From Terriglobia bacterium (GTDB lineage: Bacteria > Acidobacteriota > Terriglobia > Bryobacterales > Bryobacteraceae): a stretch of 64,000 bases of DNA. Every line of letters starts with the position of its first letter. Position 1 is the first letter of the stretch. Below are positions 26,604-35,599 of the stretch, piece by piece. Both the position numbers and the translations under genes were made by a program. The stretch spans positions 1 through 64,000 of the forward strand of contig JAIQFE010000020.1 in NCBI GenBank assembly GCA_020073445.1. Reading direction: 5' to 3'. Below the pieces are notes generated by a model. The model had not been told where the DNA came from. It did no database searches and saw only the letters and a list, made by a program, of their open reading frames with translations.

Positions 26604-27533
26604 TTGATTCTCACGCTGACCATCAATCCCGCCATCGATCGCACCATCATTTCCGACCGCCTCGCATTTGAGGATCGGGGATATATTTTGTCTCGCGGAG
26701 AAGCTGCTGGAGGCCGCGGCGTCAACGCATCCCAGGTGATTCACGCGTTCGCCGGAAAGACGCTTGCGCTACTCACGTCCGGCGGCGAGATCGGCAAGCG
26801 CATGGAGCACTACCTGGGCGAGATGGGATTTCCGTTCGAAGTGGTGCGAGTGCAGGCGGAGGGTCGTGCCAATCTGACCATTTCAGACAAGCAGGGGCTG
26901 ACCATCAAGCTGAACGAAATCGGCGCGCCGCTCCAGGCAAAAGAAGTGGACGCGGTACGGGATCTGGTGGAGGCTCGCCTCAAGAAGGCCAGCTGGCTGA
27001 TGATCTGCGGCAGTACACAGCCCGGCGTCCCTGCGGAGTTTTATTCGGAAATCATCGCACTCGCCAAGAGCCGCGGCGTCAAGACCCTGCTCGATACCGA
27101 TGGGGAAGCGCTCAATCATGGGCTGGAAGCCAAGCCGTCGGTAATCTCGCCCAACCAACAGGAAGCTGAGCGCCTGCTAGGGCGCGCGATTATCACGCGT
27201 AGCCAGTCGCTGGAAGCCGTGAAGCGCATTCACGAGATGGGTCCGGAAGCCGTGATTCTGTCGCTTGGCAGCAAAGGCGCGCTGGCAGCGCACTCGGACG
27301 GAATCCTGGAGGCTCTGCCGCCGCGCGTGGAGGCTCTCTGTCCCATCGGCGCGGGCGATGCTCTGGCAGCCGCCTTTGTCTGGGCCATTGAGAAAAAGAA
27401 GCCGTTCGCCGACGCCGTCCGCTGGGCCGTGGCGGCGGGAACCGCGACTGCTTCGCTGCCCGGGATGAGCTTCCCGACGCTGGAGCAAACCCGTGCGATC
27501 TACAAGCAGGTGGAAGTTCGCCCCGCGCGTTAG
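26604..27533 (+). CDS. PfkB-family sugar kinase, 1-phosphofructokinase type
   Basis: A ribokinase-like kinase of the tagatose-6-P/1-phosphofructokinase group. The start at TTG (26604) gives LILTLTINPAIDR, which aligns with the normal family N-terminus; an upstream GTG at 26568 adds 12 odd residues. A TATATT box at 26595-26600 directly in front of the TTG suggests a nearly leaderless mRNA. GGRGVNAS and the catalytic GAGDALAAAF (about 250-260) are present. It phosphorylates a sugar phosphate or nucleoside-like substrate at the anomeric-adjacent position; substrate not determined. Confidence 0.88.
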   Translation: MILTLTINPAIDRTIISDRLAFEDRGYILSRGEAAGGRGVNASQVIHAFAGKTLALLTSGGEIGKRMEHYLGEMGFPFEVVRVQAEGRANLTISDKQGLTIKLNEIGAPLQAKEVDAVRDLVEARLKKASWLMICGSTQPGVPAEFYSEIIALAKSRGVKTLLDTDGEALNHGLEAKPSVISPNQQEAERLLGRAIITRSQSLEAVKRIHEMGPEAVILSLGSKGALAAHSDGILEALPPRVEALCPIGAGDALAAAFVWAIEKKKPFADAVRWAVAAGTATASLPGMSFPTLEQTRAIYKQVEVRPAR

Positions 27534-27537
27534 CGGC

Positions 27538-27756
27538 TTACCGCTTCTTCTTACGCTTCTTGAAAAACGGATCGGGGCTTTTCAGCCGCGTGGCCAGCAG
27601 CGCTAGGAACATCACCAGCAGCGCGACCAAAGTCGCGATGGAGCCGATCACCAGGTAATCGGTGTCCTTCAGCGGCGAAGGCATGATCGCGACCATCACG
27701 GCCGCCGCTACGGCGAACACGCAGACACCACTCAGTATGAGGATCGCCTGCCGCAT
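27538..27756 (-). CDS. Small two-helix membrane protein
   Basis: A 72-aa protein with two hydrophobic segments (about 4-26 and 35-57) and a strongly basic C-terminus KKRKKKR, giving a cytosolic tail by the positive-inside rule. No known family. Its start overlaps by one base the end of the ferredoxin reductase gene, so it is part of that operon (28.8 kb to 27.5 kb). Confidence 0.75.
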   Translation of the reverse strand: MRQAILILSGVCVFAVAAAVMVAIMPSPLKDTDYLVIGSIATLVALLVMFLALLATRLKSPDPFFKKRKKKR

Positions 27757-28451
27757 CAGTCGTACTTCTCGTAGAAGATTTGCTTGCGGTCGAATCCCTG
27801 GCCCTTCAGAATGCCGCGGGTCTCATCCACCATTTCTTTCAGCCCGCATAGATAGAAATCGACGTCACGGCGCCCGCCAACAGCCTCCGCCAGATGCGCC
27901 TGCACGCGGCCTTGGCGGCCTTTCCATCCGGCATCCGGACGCGTCAGCGTCGGCCAAAATCGAAAGTTCGCATGGGTCCGCGCCATCTCCTCGAACTCCT
28001 CGCGATACAACAAGTGCGATTCGTAGCGTACGCCGAATAACAAAGTAAACGTAGGTGAGGATGCCTTCAGGTGCGCCTGCAGCATCGACCGGAAGGGCGC
28101 GATGCCGGTCCCGGTGGCGATGAAGATCGAGTCTCGTAGTGCCTGCTGCTGCCGCAGTACGAACATTCCGAGCGGCTGCCGCATCTCGATGCGATCGCCG
28201 GGCTTCATGTCGAATAGCCGCGGCGAAAGATGGCCGTGGTCCACGCGGTTCAGGCACAATTCAAACCGGTTGGTACCTGAGGGCGCCGACGCCAAGGAAT
28301 ACGCGCGCGTGATTTCTTTGCCTTCGATCATGTCGACGAAAGACGTGAATTGTCCAGGCACGAAATCCAGCCGTTCCACTCCCAGCGCCTCGAATTCGAA
28401 ATGCCGCACGCCGGGCGCGATCTCCCGCGACTCAATCAGCTTTGCCTGCAT
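27756..28451 (-). CDS. Ferredoxin/flavodoxin-NADP+ reductase-like FAD oxidoreductase
   Basis: A 231-aa FNR-type protein. RAYSLASAP (FAD-binding RxYS) is at about residue 50, GTGIAPFRSML (NADP-binding) at about 118, and the conserved end IFYEKYD. It transfers electrons between NAD(P)H and a one-electron carrier. It starts 2 bp after the sirohydrochlorin chelatase-like gene, hinting at a link with reductive metabolism, possibly sulfite reduction or heme-type cofactor synthesis; this is inference. Confidence 0.88.
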   Translation of the reverse strand: MQAKLIESREIAPGVRHFEFEALGVERLDFVPGQFTSFVDMIEGKEITRAYSLASAPSGTNRFELCLNRVDHGHLSPRLFDMKPGDRIEMRQPLGMFVLRQQQALRDSIFIATGTGIAPFRSMLQAHLKASSPTFTLLFGVRYESHLLYREEFEEMARTHANFRFWPTLTRPDAGWKGRQGRVQAHLAEAVGGRRDVDFYLCGLKEMVDETRGILKGQGFDRKQIFYEKYD

Positions 28452-28453
28452 TC

Positions 28454-28819
28454 TTATTTGAAGTCGGCGAGCGCTCTGTCCAGCAGCGCCTCCACCATCG
28501 CCGGATGCTGGTCCAGCGGCGCCGTCACTTCGATCGTTAACGTCGGATGCGCGCTCTTCACCTTATCGATCAGTCTCGGCAAATCGCGTTGGAGATGCAG
28601 CCCCAGGGTCAGGAAATACGGCACCACCACGACACGCGAAACGCTCTCTGCGAGCATCTCCAGCGCGCCCGGCAAATCGGGCTGGCCGCCCTCAAGGAAC
28701 GCCGCCACGACGGTTTCCAGCCCGCCGCGCCGCGCCATTTCGGCAGCCACAACGCGGACTGCATCGTTGGCCGACTCGACACTGGACCCGTGTGCGAAGA
28801 CGACATATCCTGTAGTCAT
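28454..28819 (-). CDS. CbiX/SirB-family sirohydrochlorin chelatase
   Basis: A 121-aa small chelatase: VVFAHGSS (metal-binding His10) near the N-terminus and PYFLTLGLHLQRDLP in the middle are the CbiX signature. It inserts Fe2+ or Co2+ into sirohydrochlorin for siroheme or B12. The length is that of the short single-domain CbiXS form. It overlaps the preceding Cys-rich protein gene by one base and is followed closely by the reductase. Siroheme would be needed for sulfite reductase downstream of the cys operon nearby. Confidence 0.88.
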   Translation of the reverse strand: MTTGYVVFAHGSSVESANDAVRVVAAEMARRGGLETVVAAFLEGGQPDLPGALEMLAESVSRVVVVPYFLTLGLHLQRDLPRLIDKVKSAHPTLTIEVTAPLDQHPAMVEALLDRALADFK

Positions 28820-29442
28820 TACGCCACCACCGCAGGCGGAGGCGCCTGTATCGGGAAATAGGTGCGCAGGAAATCGAAAAACGCGCGGCCGCGTCTCCGG
28901 CCATTGTTGTGCTGCAATTCCAGCCTTTGCAGGAACACTAGCGAGCCGAGCAGGTCGGTATCTCGCAGTGTCTGCATGCCGCTGGTCTCGGCCAACTTCT
29001 TGCGAAGCTCGTCGATCGCCTGTTTCAGCGCTTCCTGGATGTCAGCCGCGTAGGGATTGCTCGGCCGCGTTTCGTAGATCAAGCCGGATTCAAGCGTCCG
29101 ATAGGTCTTAATGAGCGATTCGAGGCCTTCGCGCGCGTCGCCATCCACCGACCGTCGCGCTTCCATCACCCGCGCCAGAGCGTTCCCTAGCCACATCACC
29201 ACATTTTCCTGCTTGCGAATGAAATCCTCGCTCACCTGGATGTCTTTGTTCGGAAGATCGGCTTCGCTGATCGAAACCGGCCGGTCGCGCAATCGCGCTT
29301 CGCGCAGATACTCGCAATCCAGTGGACAATCGATGGTGTTCTCGCGTTCCGTGCCGCAGCAGACGGCGCAGATTTCGCCCTGCACGCCCGGGCAGTGCCG
29401 TTTCGCGCGCCTCTTTTCACACAGTTTGCAAGGATTGTTCAC
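28819..29442 (-). CDS. Cys-rich zinc-binding hypothetical protein
   Basis: A 207-aa protein with a Cys-rich N-terminus (CKLCEKRRAKRHCPG, then CAVCCGTERENTIDCPLDC), likely a zinc-binding treble-clef-like module, followed by a long helical domain. I know this as a conserved acidobacterial hypothetical but cannot name a function. First gene of the 29.4 to 27.5 kb operon, overlapping the chelatase start. Confidence 0.75.
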   Translation of the reverse strand: MNNPCKLCEKRRAKRHCPGVQGEICAVCCGTERENTIDCPLDCEYLREARLRDRPVSISEADLPNKDIQVSEDFIRKQENVVMWLGNALARVMEARRSVDGDAREGLESLIKTYRTLESGLIYETRPSNPYAADIQEALKQAIDELRKKLAETSGMQTLRDTDLLGSLVFLQRLELQHNNGRRRGRAFFDFLRTYFPIQAPPPAVVA

Positions 29443-29483
29443 GGCTGTTGAATACCTTCATCGTATCGTATGGCCGGCGTCGT

Positions 29484-29651
29484 ATGATCAGAAATGTGCC
29501 GCGCACCGATGTGTATTTAAAAGTGGAACTCGATTTGGACCCGAAAGAAAAGCCCGAGCGCGTGGCCGCTGAAATCTGCCGGACCATTCGCAGAATCTAC
29601 GGCGTCCGCAAGGCGGAAGTATCCAGCATGGTGGAACGGGACGAGTCCTGA
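29484..29651 (+). CDS. Small conserved hypothetical protein, 55 aa
   Basis: MIRNVPRTDVYLKVELDLD to MVERDES. It starts at ATG 29484; the frame extends further upstream but overlaps the divergent gene and has poor composition. The beta-alpha-beta-like content (YLKVELDLD, PERVAAEICRTIRRIYGV, AEVSSMV) is reminiscent of a ferredoxin-like or ACT-like small fold. No function can be assigned. Confidence 0.6.
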   Translation: MIRNVPRTDVYLKVELDLDPKEKPERVAAEICRTIRRIYGVRKAEVSSMVERDES

Positions 29652-29696
29652 CTGCATCATGAGATCATGCGTACAGAGTGTAACCGGAGGAAACGG

Positions 29697-30368
29697 ATGA
29701 AGCTAAGAGTGATCGCCGCCCTGACGCTGGGCGCAGGATTGTTGTCCGCCGCCGAAGCACCGGAACGGCTGGAGGCAGCCGCCGATGCCCTGAAAGAAGT
29801 GATGGGCATCCCCGATAAGTCGATTCCGCAGGATCTTCTCGAACGTGCCCAGTGCATCGTGATCGTGCCCGGACTGAAAAAGGGGGCCTTCATAATCGGG
29901 GCTAAATACGGAAAGGGCTTCGTCAGTTGCCGGCGCGAAGGCGGCATGGGATGGTCCGCCCCGGGTTCCGTGCGCGTAGAAGGGGGGAGCTTCGGGTTCC
30001 AGATTGGCGGCTCGGAAACGGATGCGTTCATGCTGGTGATGAACCTGAAGGGCATGGACCGGCTGCTTTCGACGAAATTCACACTCGGCGGCGATGCTTC
30101 CGTGGCGGCGGGCCCGGTGGGCCGATCCACGCAGGCGGAAACCGACGCCGCTCTGACAGCTGAGATCCTTACCTGGTCCCGCCAGCGCGGTCTCTTCGCG
30201 GGAGTATCCTTGAGCGGCGCCACGCTCCGCGAAGACTCCGATTGGAACAGGGATCTTTACGGCAAGAAGATCACCAATCGCGACATCATTATGAAGGGCA
30301 CCGTAGCGCCTCCCGCAGCCGCGTCGGCCTTGATGACTGAGCTCAATCGGTATTCAAGCCGCAAGTAA
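29697..30368 (+). CDS. Secreted SYLF-domain (Ysc84-like) lipid-binding protein
   Basis: About 223 aa from the ATG at 29697, preceded by GGAGG. Signal peptide MKLRVIAALTLGAGLLSAAEA, then the SYLF domain: CIVIVPGLKKGAF, GGMGWSAPGSVRVEGGSFGFQ, and GRSTQAETDAAL. SYLF proteins bind phosphoinositides in eukaryotes; bacterial ones are exported and poorly known. The next gene begins one base after the stop. Confidence 0.92.
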   Translation: MKLRVIAALTLGAGLLSAAEAPERLEAAADALKEVMGIPDKSIPQDLLERAQCIVIVPGLKKGAFIIGAKYGKGFVSCRREGGMGWSAPGSVRVEGGSFGFQIGGSETDAFMLVMNLKGMDRLLSTKFTLGGDASVAAGPVGRSTQAETDAALTAEILTWSRQRGLFAGVSLSGATLREDSDWNRDLYGKKITNRDIIMKGTVAPPAAASALMTELNRYSSRK

Positions 30369-30369
30369 T

Positions 30370-31692
30370 ATGGACGACTCCGAGGTCTCCGGCCATATTC
30401 GCGAAAACATGCGCGAGGATTGGAACGCTCGCGCCCGCGAAGACGCCGGCTACTACGTCGCTTTCGGGCGCCGCCAGCAGAACGACGCCGACTTCCTGGC
30501 CACCGCCACCGAAGTAATCAACATCCTGGAATTCGAGTTAGGCCGCGTGCCCCTGCCCCAGCGCAGCGGGTGGAAAGCTCTGGAGATTGGCTGCGGCCCG
30601 GGCCGCCTGATGCGTCCCATGAGCCGCCACTTCGCGGAAATCCACGGCGTGGATGTTTCCGATGAGATGATCGCGCTGGCACGCGAGCGGCTCCGCGACA
30701 CGCCCAACGCGCATCCCCATGTCACCGACGGAGCGACTCTGGCGGAGTTCCCCGACGAAACGTTCGATTTCGTCTACTCCTATGCCGTGTTCCAGCATGT
30801 GCCCAGCCGCGAGATCATCGCCGCCTACATGCGGGAAACCCACCGCGTTCTGAAAACCGGTGGGTGGGCACGGCTTCACTTCAACGGGATGCCTGCTCGC
30901 ACAACGTCGCCGGATACTTGGGCGGGCGTGTCCACAACCACTGGCGAAATCCTTGAGTTCACGCAGTTGCAGGACATCCAGGTTCTGGCTTTGGAAGGCG
31001 CAGGAACGCAGTACCTTTGGACCACCTGGCGTAAGCAGCCGCGCGGCTGGCAAGCCCAGCAAGACGAGCGCCAGTTCCCCGCCGATACCTCGCGCATCCG
31101 GCGCGTGACCAATGCGCAAAGCTCGGAACCGGGAGCGCCGTCCCGTGGGCGATACGCCTCGATTTCTCTGTGGGTCGAAAATCTTCCCGCCGACGCGGGA
31201 CTTCATCACTTGCGCGTGCAAGTGGGTGATTCGCTGGGAACCATCACCTCCATCGGCCCGCTCACCAAAGACGGCCTGCAGCAGGTGAGCGTCGTGCTGC
31301 CGGAGTTGGAGGCAACCGGCTTGCTCCCGGTCGAATTACGCTGGCGGGATGCGCCTCTGGCGCCCTTGGCCACACTCCGGGTTATTCCGCCGGGTCCATC
31401 GGTGCCGCGCATTTGTTCGGTGACCGATGGCACCAACCTGGTAGCCGACAAGCGCATCGAGACTCGCCAGGTGAAGATGATTCTGGAAGAGGTCGCCCGG
31501 CCGCATGAAATCGAGGCGACTGTGAGCGGCATCCCCGTGGGGGATCGCGAATTCCTCTGCACCCATCCGAAGCCGCAGCGATACGAGGTAGATTTCCGGT
31601 TGCCCGAGGAGATCGGACCGGGACGACATGAGCTTCAAGTGAGCATCGGCCGGCGGAAGCTTGCGCCGGTGATGCTGGAGGTCACTGCGTGA
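30370..31692 (+). CDS. Class I SAM-dependent methyltransferase with C-terminal beta domain
   Basis: 440 aa. The N-terminal half is a methyltransferase_11 type domain: ALEIGCGPGRLMRPMS (about 72-87), GVDVSDEMI, and FDFVYSYAVFQHV. The C-terminal 220 residues have an Ig-like beta pattern repeated twice (SISLWVENLPADAG and VSGIPVGDREF), unusual for a small-molecule methyltransferase and possibly for binding a polymer. It is co-transcribed with the SYLF gene (1 bp apart). Substrate unknown. Confidence 0.82.
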   Translation: MDDSEVSGHIRENMREDWNARAREDAGYYVAFGRRQQNDADFLATATEVINILEFELGRVPLPQRSGWKALEIGCGPGRLMRPMSRHFAEIHGVDVSDEMIALARERLRDTPNAHPHVTDGATLAEFPDETFDFVYSYAVFQHVPSREIIAAYMRETHRVLKTGGWARLHFNGMPARTTSPDTWAGVSTTTGEILEFTQLQDIQVLALEGAGTQYLWTTWRKQPRGWQAQQDERQFPADTSRIRRVTNAQSSEPGAPSRGRYASISLWVENLPADAGLHHLRVQVGDSLGTITSIGPLTKDGLQQVSVVLPELEATGLLPVELRWRDAPLAPLATLRVIPPGPSVPRICSVTDGTNLVADKRIETRQVKMILEEVARPHEIEATVSGIPVGDREFLCTHPKPQRYEVDFRLPEEIGPGRHELQVSIGRRKLAPVMLEVTA

Positions 31693-31705
31693 CCGAATCC
31701 AGGCG

Positions 31706-32482
31706 TTACTTCTTGACCGTTTCCTGTGTCTGGCTTTCCTGCGCCAGCGATTTCCGGTAGTCGGTCCAGCCCTTCCAGCCGAGGTTGCAGCCCAGAATTA
31801 CCAGCGCTACGCATAACACGAAGCGCAGTTTCTTCGAAGGGAGTCTCGAAGCCAGCAGGCCGCCCGCCAGCGCGCCACCTACGCCGCCGATCAGCAGCTT
31901 TACTAACACCGGAACATTCAGATCGCCTAGTGCGGCGTGAATCCCGCCGCCCACCGTCGATAGCACCAGGCCGAAGCTCAGGTCCGTTCCGACCACGGCC
32001 GCGGGAACCATGGTGGTCATGTTCATCAGGCAAAGGGCGCCTAGCGCGCCGGCGCCCGCCGAAGAGAAACCGACCTCGATGCCGATCGGCAGGGCAACCG
32101 CGGCCAGCCACGGAGTCCGGTCATTCCGGGTGATGTTGGAAAATCGAAAAAGATTGATGGTCGCGATGCTCACGATGGTGAAGCCGACGAACGCGGTCAG
32201 CAGATCGCTCTTGAGGCCTTGCAGCAGCAGCGTGCCGATCAGCACTCCTGGCAGTCCGGTCGCCATCAGAAATTTGAACGCCCGCCAGTCCACCTGGCGG
32301 CGCGCGATGTACATCGGCGTGGTGAGGATCTTTACCGCGGCTCCAAAGATCAGCGCGGTGCCCACAGCCTGCTTGGTCGGCATACCGATCAGAAGGATCA
32401 GCAGCGGCGTAGTCATCGAACCAGCGCCGACTCCGGTGATCGCGATGAAGATCGCGATGATAAACCCCAGTGCGATTTCCAT
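31706..32482 (-). CDS. TSUP (TauE/SafE) sulfite/sulfur-compound transporter
   Basis: A 258-aa protein from the ATG at 32482, five bases after cysH. The longer frame back to 32794 lies inside cysH and is not the real start. Eight hydrophobic segments and the GAGSMTTPLLILLIGMP motif mark the TauE/SafE family, which exports sulfite or imports sulfur anions. Position as last gene of the cysD-cysN-cysH operon supports a sulfate/sulfite role. Confidence 0.92.
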   Translation of the reverse strand: MEIALGFIIAIFIAITGVGAGSMTTPLLILLIGMPTKQAVGTALIFGAAVKILTTPMYIARRQVDWRAFKFLMATGLPGVLIGTLLLQGLKSDLLTAFVGFTIVSIATINLFRFSNITRNDRTPWLAAVALPIGIEVGFSSAGAGALGALCLMNMTTMVPAAVVGTDLSFGLVLSTVGGGIHAALGDLNVPVLVKLLIGGVGGALAGGLLASRLPSKKLRFVLCVALVILGCNLGWKGWTDYRKSLAQESQTQETVKK

Positions 32483-32487
32483 CAGCC

Positions 32488-33165
32488 CTATTTTTCTTGG
32501 ATGTGAATGCCGCACTCTAACTTGCCCTGGCCCTGCCAGCGGCCGGAGCGCGGATCGTTCGGATCCAGCGGCAGTTTCGTGCAGGGTTTGCAGCCGATGC
32601 TGGTGTACCCCAGATCGTAAAGCGAAAGCTCGGGGATCCCGTGAGCCTGCATGTATTGATAGACATCGCGCGTGGTCCAATCCGCCAGCGGGCTGATTTT
32701 CTGGATCACTTTCCCTGTGGTTAATTTGAAGGGCTCCACCGCCTGAAGATTCGCTCGCGTGGGCGATTGGTCGCGGCGGAGCGCTGTAAACCATGTGTCA
32801 TAAGGCTCAAGCCCGGCAAAAAGCGGCTCGACCTTCCGCAGCTTGCAGCAGCGCGTCGGATCGGTCTGGTTCAGAATCCCAAACTGCGACTCCTGGTCGG
32901 CAACGCTTTGCTTGGCTTCGAGATTAAATAAGTTGAGCTTCCAGTCCGCGGTCAGTTTGTCGCGATACTCGATTGTCTCGGGGAAGTGGTATCCGGTTTC
33001 GAGGAATAGCACCGGGATCTGCGGCTTGCGAGCGAGCAGCATGTGCACCAGCACCACGCACTCGGATTGAAAGCTGGAGGTGACACAGGGCTGGTTCGCC
33101 TCTCCCAGGATTTTGGATATCAGTTCCTGGGCTTGTTCGGTCTTGGAATCGATAGCTGTACTCAT
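32488..33165 (-). CDS. cysH: Adenylyl-sulfate (APS) reductase, thioredoxin-dependent, [4Fe-4S] type
   Basis: 225 aa, PAPS/APS reductase family. It has the C106-C107 pair in TRCCKLRKVEPL and C192-x2-C195 in GCKPCTKL, the [4Fe-4S] ligands that mark APS- rather than PAPS-using enzymes, and the catalytic C218 in LECGIH. It reduces APS to sulfite with thioredoxin. Consistent with this, the operon lacks an APS kinase (cysC). It overlaps cysN by 4 bp. Confidence 0.94.
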   Translation of the reverse strand: MSTAIDSKTEQAQELISKILGEANQPCVTSSFQSECVVLVHMLLARKPQIPVLFLETGYHFPETIEYRDKLTADWKLNLFNLEAKQSVADQESQFGILNQTDPTRCCKLRKVEPLFAGLEPYDTWFTALRRDQSPTRANLQAVEPFKLTTGKVIQKISPLADWTTRDVYQYMQAHGIPELSLYDLGYTSIGCKPCTKLPLDPNDPRSGRWQGQGKLECGIHIQEK

Positions 33166-34589
33166 TTCAATACGCCTTTGAGTAATCCACGGACCACTTC
33201 CATCGCCTGCGCGTCATCCGACGGCAGATTGAGCTGCGAGCCCTCCGGAACTGCCGCGCGTACCAGCCGCACCAGGCGATCCGCGGCGTCTTCGAGCGAT
33301 CCCTCGGCCGCAGCCAGAATCATTCCTGCGCCAGCCGTGTGGTTGGTCTTGCGGTCGATCAGGATGAAGCTGCCGGTGACCCGATTGTCCTTATAGGGAT
33401 CGAAGAACAGCGGCTTGGCTGTGGCGATGCGCACCACGCCGATCTCATTCATCGCGAGGCTTGTCGCTGGCTCGCTTTCGAGCGTCGCGACATTTATCAG
33501 ATGCCGCACGCCGTCGACTCGTGCCGGAACGGTGTGCGAGGTGTGCTTGACCAGATAATCGTGCGCCGGATCGAGCGGATGCGCGTCGAACCAGACCATG
33601 GTCGCGTCGAACATTCGCGCCGATTGCGAGGGCGTTCCCGACGAGATCATGTCGCCGCGGCTGATGTCGATTTCGTCAGCCAGAGTCAGTGTGACGGACT
33701 GTGGAGCGTGTGCCATCTTCAGGTCGCCATCGAAGGTAACGACGCGTTTTACTTTCGAGCGCCGGCCCGACGGCAGCGCCTGCACTTCATCGCCGGGGCG
33801 AATGGTCCCGGAAGCAATCTGTCCTGCGTACCCGCGGAAATTCTGATCCGGCCGAACCACGCGCTGCACGGCCATGCGAAACGGCGCCTGGACCATGTTG
33901 TCGGCGGGGTCTACCGTTTCCAGATACTCGAGCAGACACGGGCCGTTGAACCAGGGCATGTGCGAGCCGCGGTCGACGACGTTGTCGCCCTTCAGGGCGC
34001 TCAACGGAAGGAAGTAGTAATTCTTGGTGCCGATGCGTTCCAGGAACGGCTCAAATTCCGCGCGAATGCGATTGAACACTTCCTGGTCATATCCCACCAG
34101 GTCCATCTTGTTCACCGCGATCACGAAATTCGGAATCGCCAGCAGCGTTGCGATGAACGCGTGCCGGCGCGATTGCGTAGTCAGCCCGCGATGCGCGTCC
34201 AGCAGAATGATGGCCAGTTCCGCGGTCGATGCGCCGGTGGCCATGTTGCGCGTGTACTGCTCGTGGCCCGGCGTATCCGCCAGGATGAACTTGCGTTTGA
34301 TGGTCGCGAAGTAGCGGTAGGCCACGTCGATCGTGATACCCTGCTCGCGTTCCGCCCGTAACCCGTCGGTCAGCAGCGAAAAATCGATCTGCCCGCCGCG
34401 GACCGCCGACTTCAGTTGGTCTTCGTACGCGCCCTTGGCGTCATGCAGCAGGCGGCCGATGAGCGTGCTTTTACCGTCGTCGACGCTGCCCGCCGTGGTC
34501 AGGCGCAGCAGGCCCTTGGATTCCTCGGCGGCAAGGAATTGCTCGATATCGAATTTTTGGGAAGGTTCTTCCACGAAGGCCGCAGACAT
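33162..34589 (-). CDS. cysN: Sulfate adenylyltransferase large subunit (GTPase)
   Basis: 475 aa, like E. coli CysN, without a fused APS kinase domain. GTPase motifs: AGSVDDGKSTLIGRLL (G1), DTPGHEQYTRNM (G3), NKMDLVGY (G4). With CysD it couples GTP hydrolysis to APS formation from ATP and sulfate. It begins 4 bp after the cysD stop and ends overlapping cysH. Confidence 0.97.
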   Translation of the reverse strand: MSAAFVEEPSQKFDIEQFLAAEESKGLLRLTTAGSVDDGKSTLIGRLLHDAKGAYEDQLKSAVRGGQIDFSLLTDGLRAEREQGITIDVAYRYFATIKRKFILADTPGHEQYTRNMATGASTAELAIILLDAHRGLTTQSRRHAFIATLLAIPNFVIAVNKMDLVGYDQEVFNRIRAEFEPFLERIGTKNYYFLPLSALKGDNVVDRGSHMPWFNGPCLLEYLETVDPADNMVQAPFRMAVQRVVRPDQNFRGYAGQIASGTIRPGDEVQALPSGRRSKVKRVVTFDGDLKMAHAPQSVTLTLADEIDISRGDMISSGTPSQSARMFDATMVWFDAHPLDPAHDYLVKHTSHTVPARVDGVRHLINVATLESEPATSLAMNEIGVVRIATAKPLFFDPYKDNRVTGSFILIDRKTNHTAGAGMILAAAEGSLEDAADRLVRLVRAAVPEGSQLNLPSDDAQAMEVVRGLLKGVLK

Positions 34590-34593
34590 AATT

Positions 34594-35496
34594 TTAGAAG
34601 TACCCCTCGCGTTTCTTCAATTCCATCGACCCTTCGCGATCATGATCGATCACGCGGTTCTCGCGCTCCGAATTCCGCACCGCCACCAGTTCCGCGATGA
34701 TTTTCGGCAGCGTATCCGCATCCGAGCGCACCGCGCCCGTGCACGGCGAGCAGCCCAGGGAACGCATCCTGCACCGGACGGTTTCTAATTTGTCGCCCAA
34801 CTGGGGTTTCACGAAGTCCTGCTCCGGAACGATGAGAGAATTTCCCCGCACCAGCACCTGGCGGTCCTTGGCGAAATACAGCGGCACGATGGGGATGTTC
34901 TCCACGTGGATGTACTGCCAAACGTCCATTTCGGTCCAGTTGGACAGCGGAAACACCCGGATGCTCTCGCCCGGTTCCACCCGGCCGTTGAAGATGTTCC
35001 AGAGCTCGGGACGCTGGTTCTTCGGATCCCACTGCCCCAGCGAATCGCGGAAGGAGAAGATCCGCTCCTTGGCGCGCGATTTTTCCTCGTCCCGCCGCGC
35101 CCCGCCGAAGGCTGCGTCATAGTTGCCCGCCCGCAGTGCGTCGAGCAGCGATTGCGTCTTCAGCAACCCGCAGCAGCGCTCCGTCCCGAGACGGAACGGA
35201 TTCGCACCGGCTTGAAGCGCCGACGTGTTCGAGTGCACGATCAGCTTCACGCCCAGTTGGGCAGCGAACTGATCGCGGAATTCGATCATCTCTTTGAATT
35301 TGTATGTCGTGTCCACGTGCAGCAGCGGAAACGGGATGGGGCCGGGGTAAAACGCCTTCTGCGCCAGCCTGACCATGACCGACGAATCCTTGCCGATCGA
35401 ATACAGCATCACGGGACGCTGGAACTCGGAGGCCACTTCGCGGATAATATGGATGCTTTCAGCCTCTAAAGCTTGTAAGTGACTGAGCCTGCTCAC
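34594..35496 (-). CDS. cysD: Sulfate adenylyltransferase small subunit
   Basis: 300 aa from a GTG at 35496 ([17 protein letters not shown]), which gives the normal family length; the frame continues to 35553 with unlikely residues. The PP-loop reads [13 protein letters not shown], and [13 protein letters not shown] at the C-terminus matches CysD. It is the catalytic ATP sulfurylase subunit and first gene of the sulfate assimilation operon. Confidence 0.96.
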   Translation of the reverse strand: MSRLSHLQALEAESIHIIREVASEFQRPVMLYSIGKDSSVMVRLAQKAFYPGPIPFPLLHVDTTYKFKEMIEFRDQFAAQLGVKLIVHSNTSALQAGANPFRLGTERCCGLLKTQSLLDALRAGNYDAAFGGARRDEEKSRAKERIFSFRDSLGQWDPKNQRPELWNIFNGRVEPGESIRVFPLSNWTEMDVWQYIHVENIPIVPLYFAKDRQVLVRGNSLIVPEQDFVKPQLGDKLETVRCRMRSLGCSPCTGAVRSDADTLPKIIAELVAVRNSERENRVIDHDREGSMELKKREGYF

Positions 35497-35599
35497 GTAG
35501 CTAAGTATACCACGAAAGGTACATTGTCTATGGTGAATGTGATGATTCGCCAAATCTGCTGATTCGTCAGTGGCATACGATCACTGGTGTGTTTTCTGA

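Noticed and set aside
31706-32794. Extended N-terminus of the TSUP transporter to 32794
   Set aside because: The extra 104 residues lie inside cysH and have random composition; the ATG at 32482 gives the normal family length.
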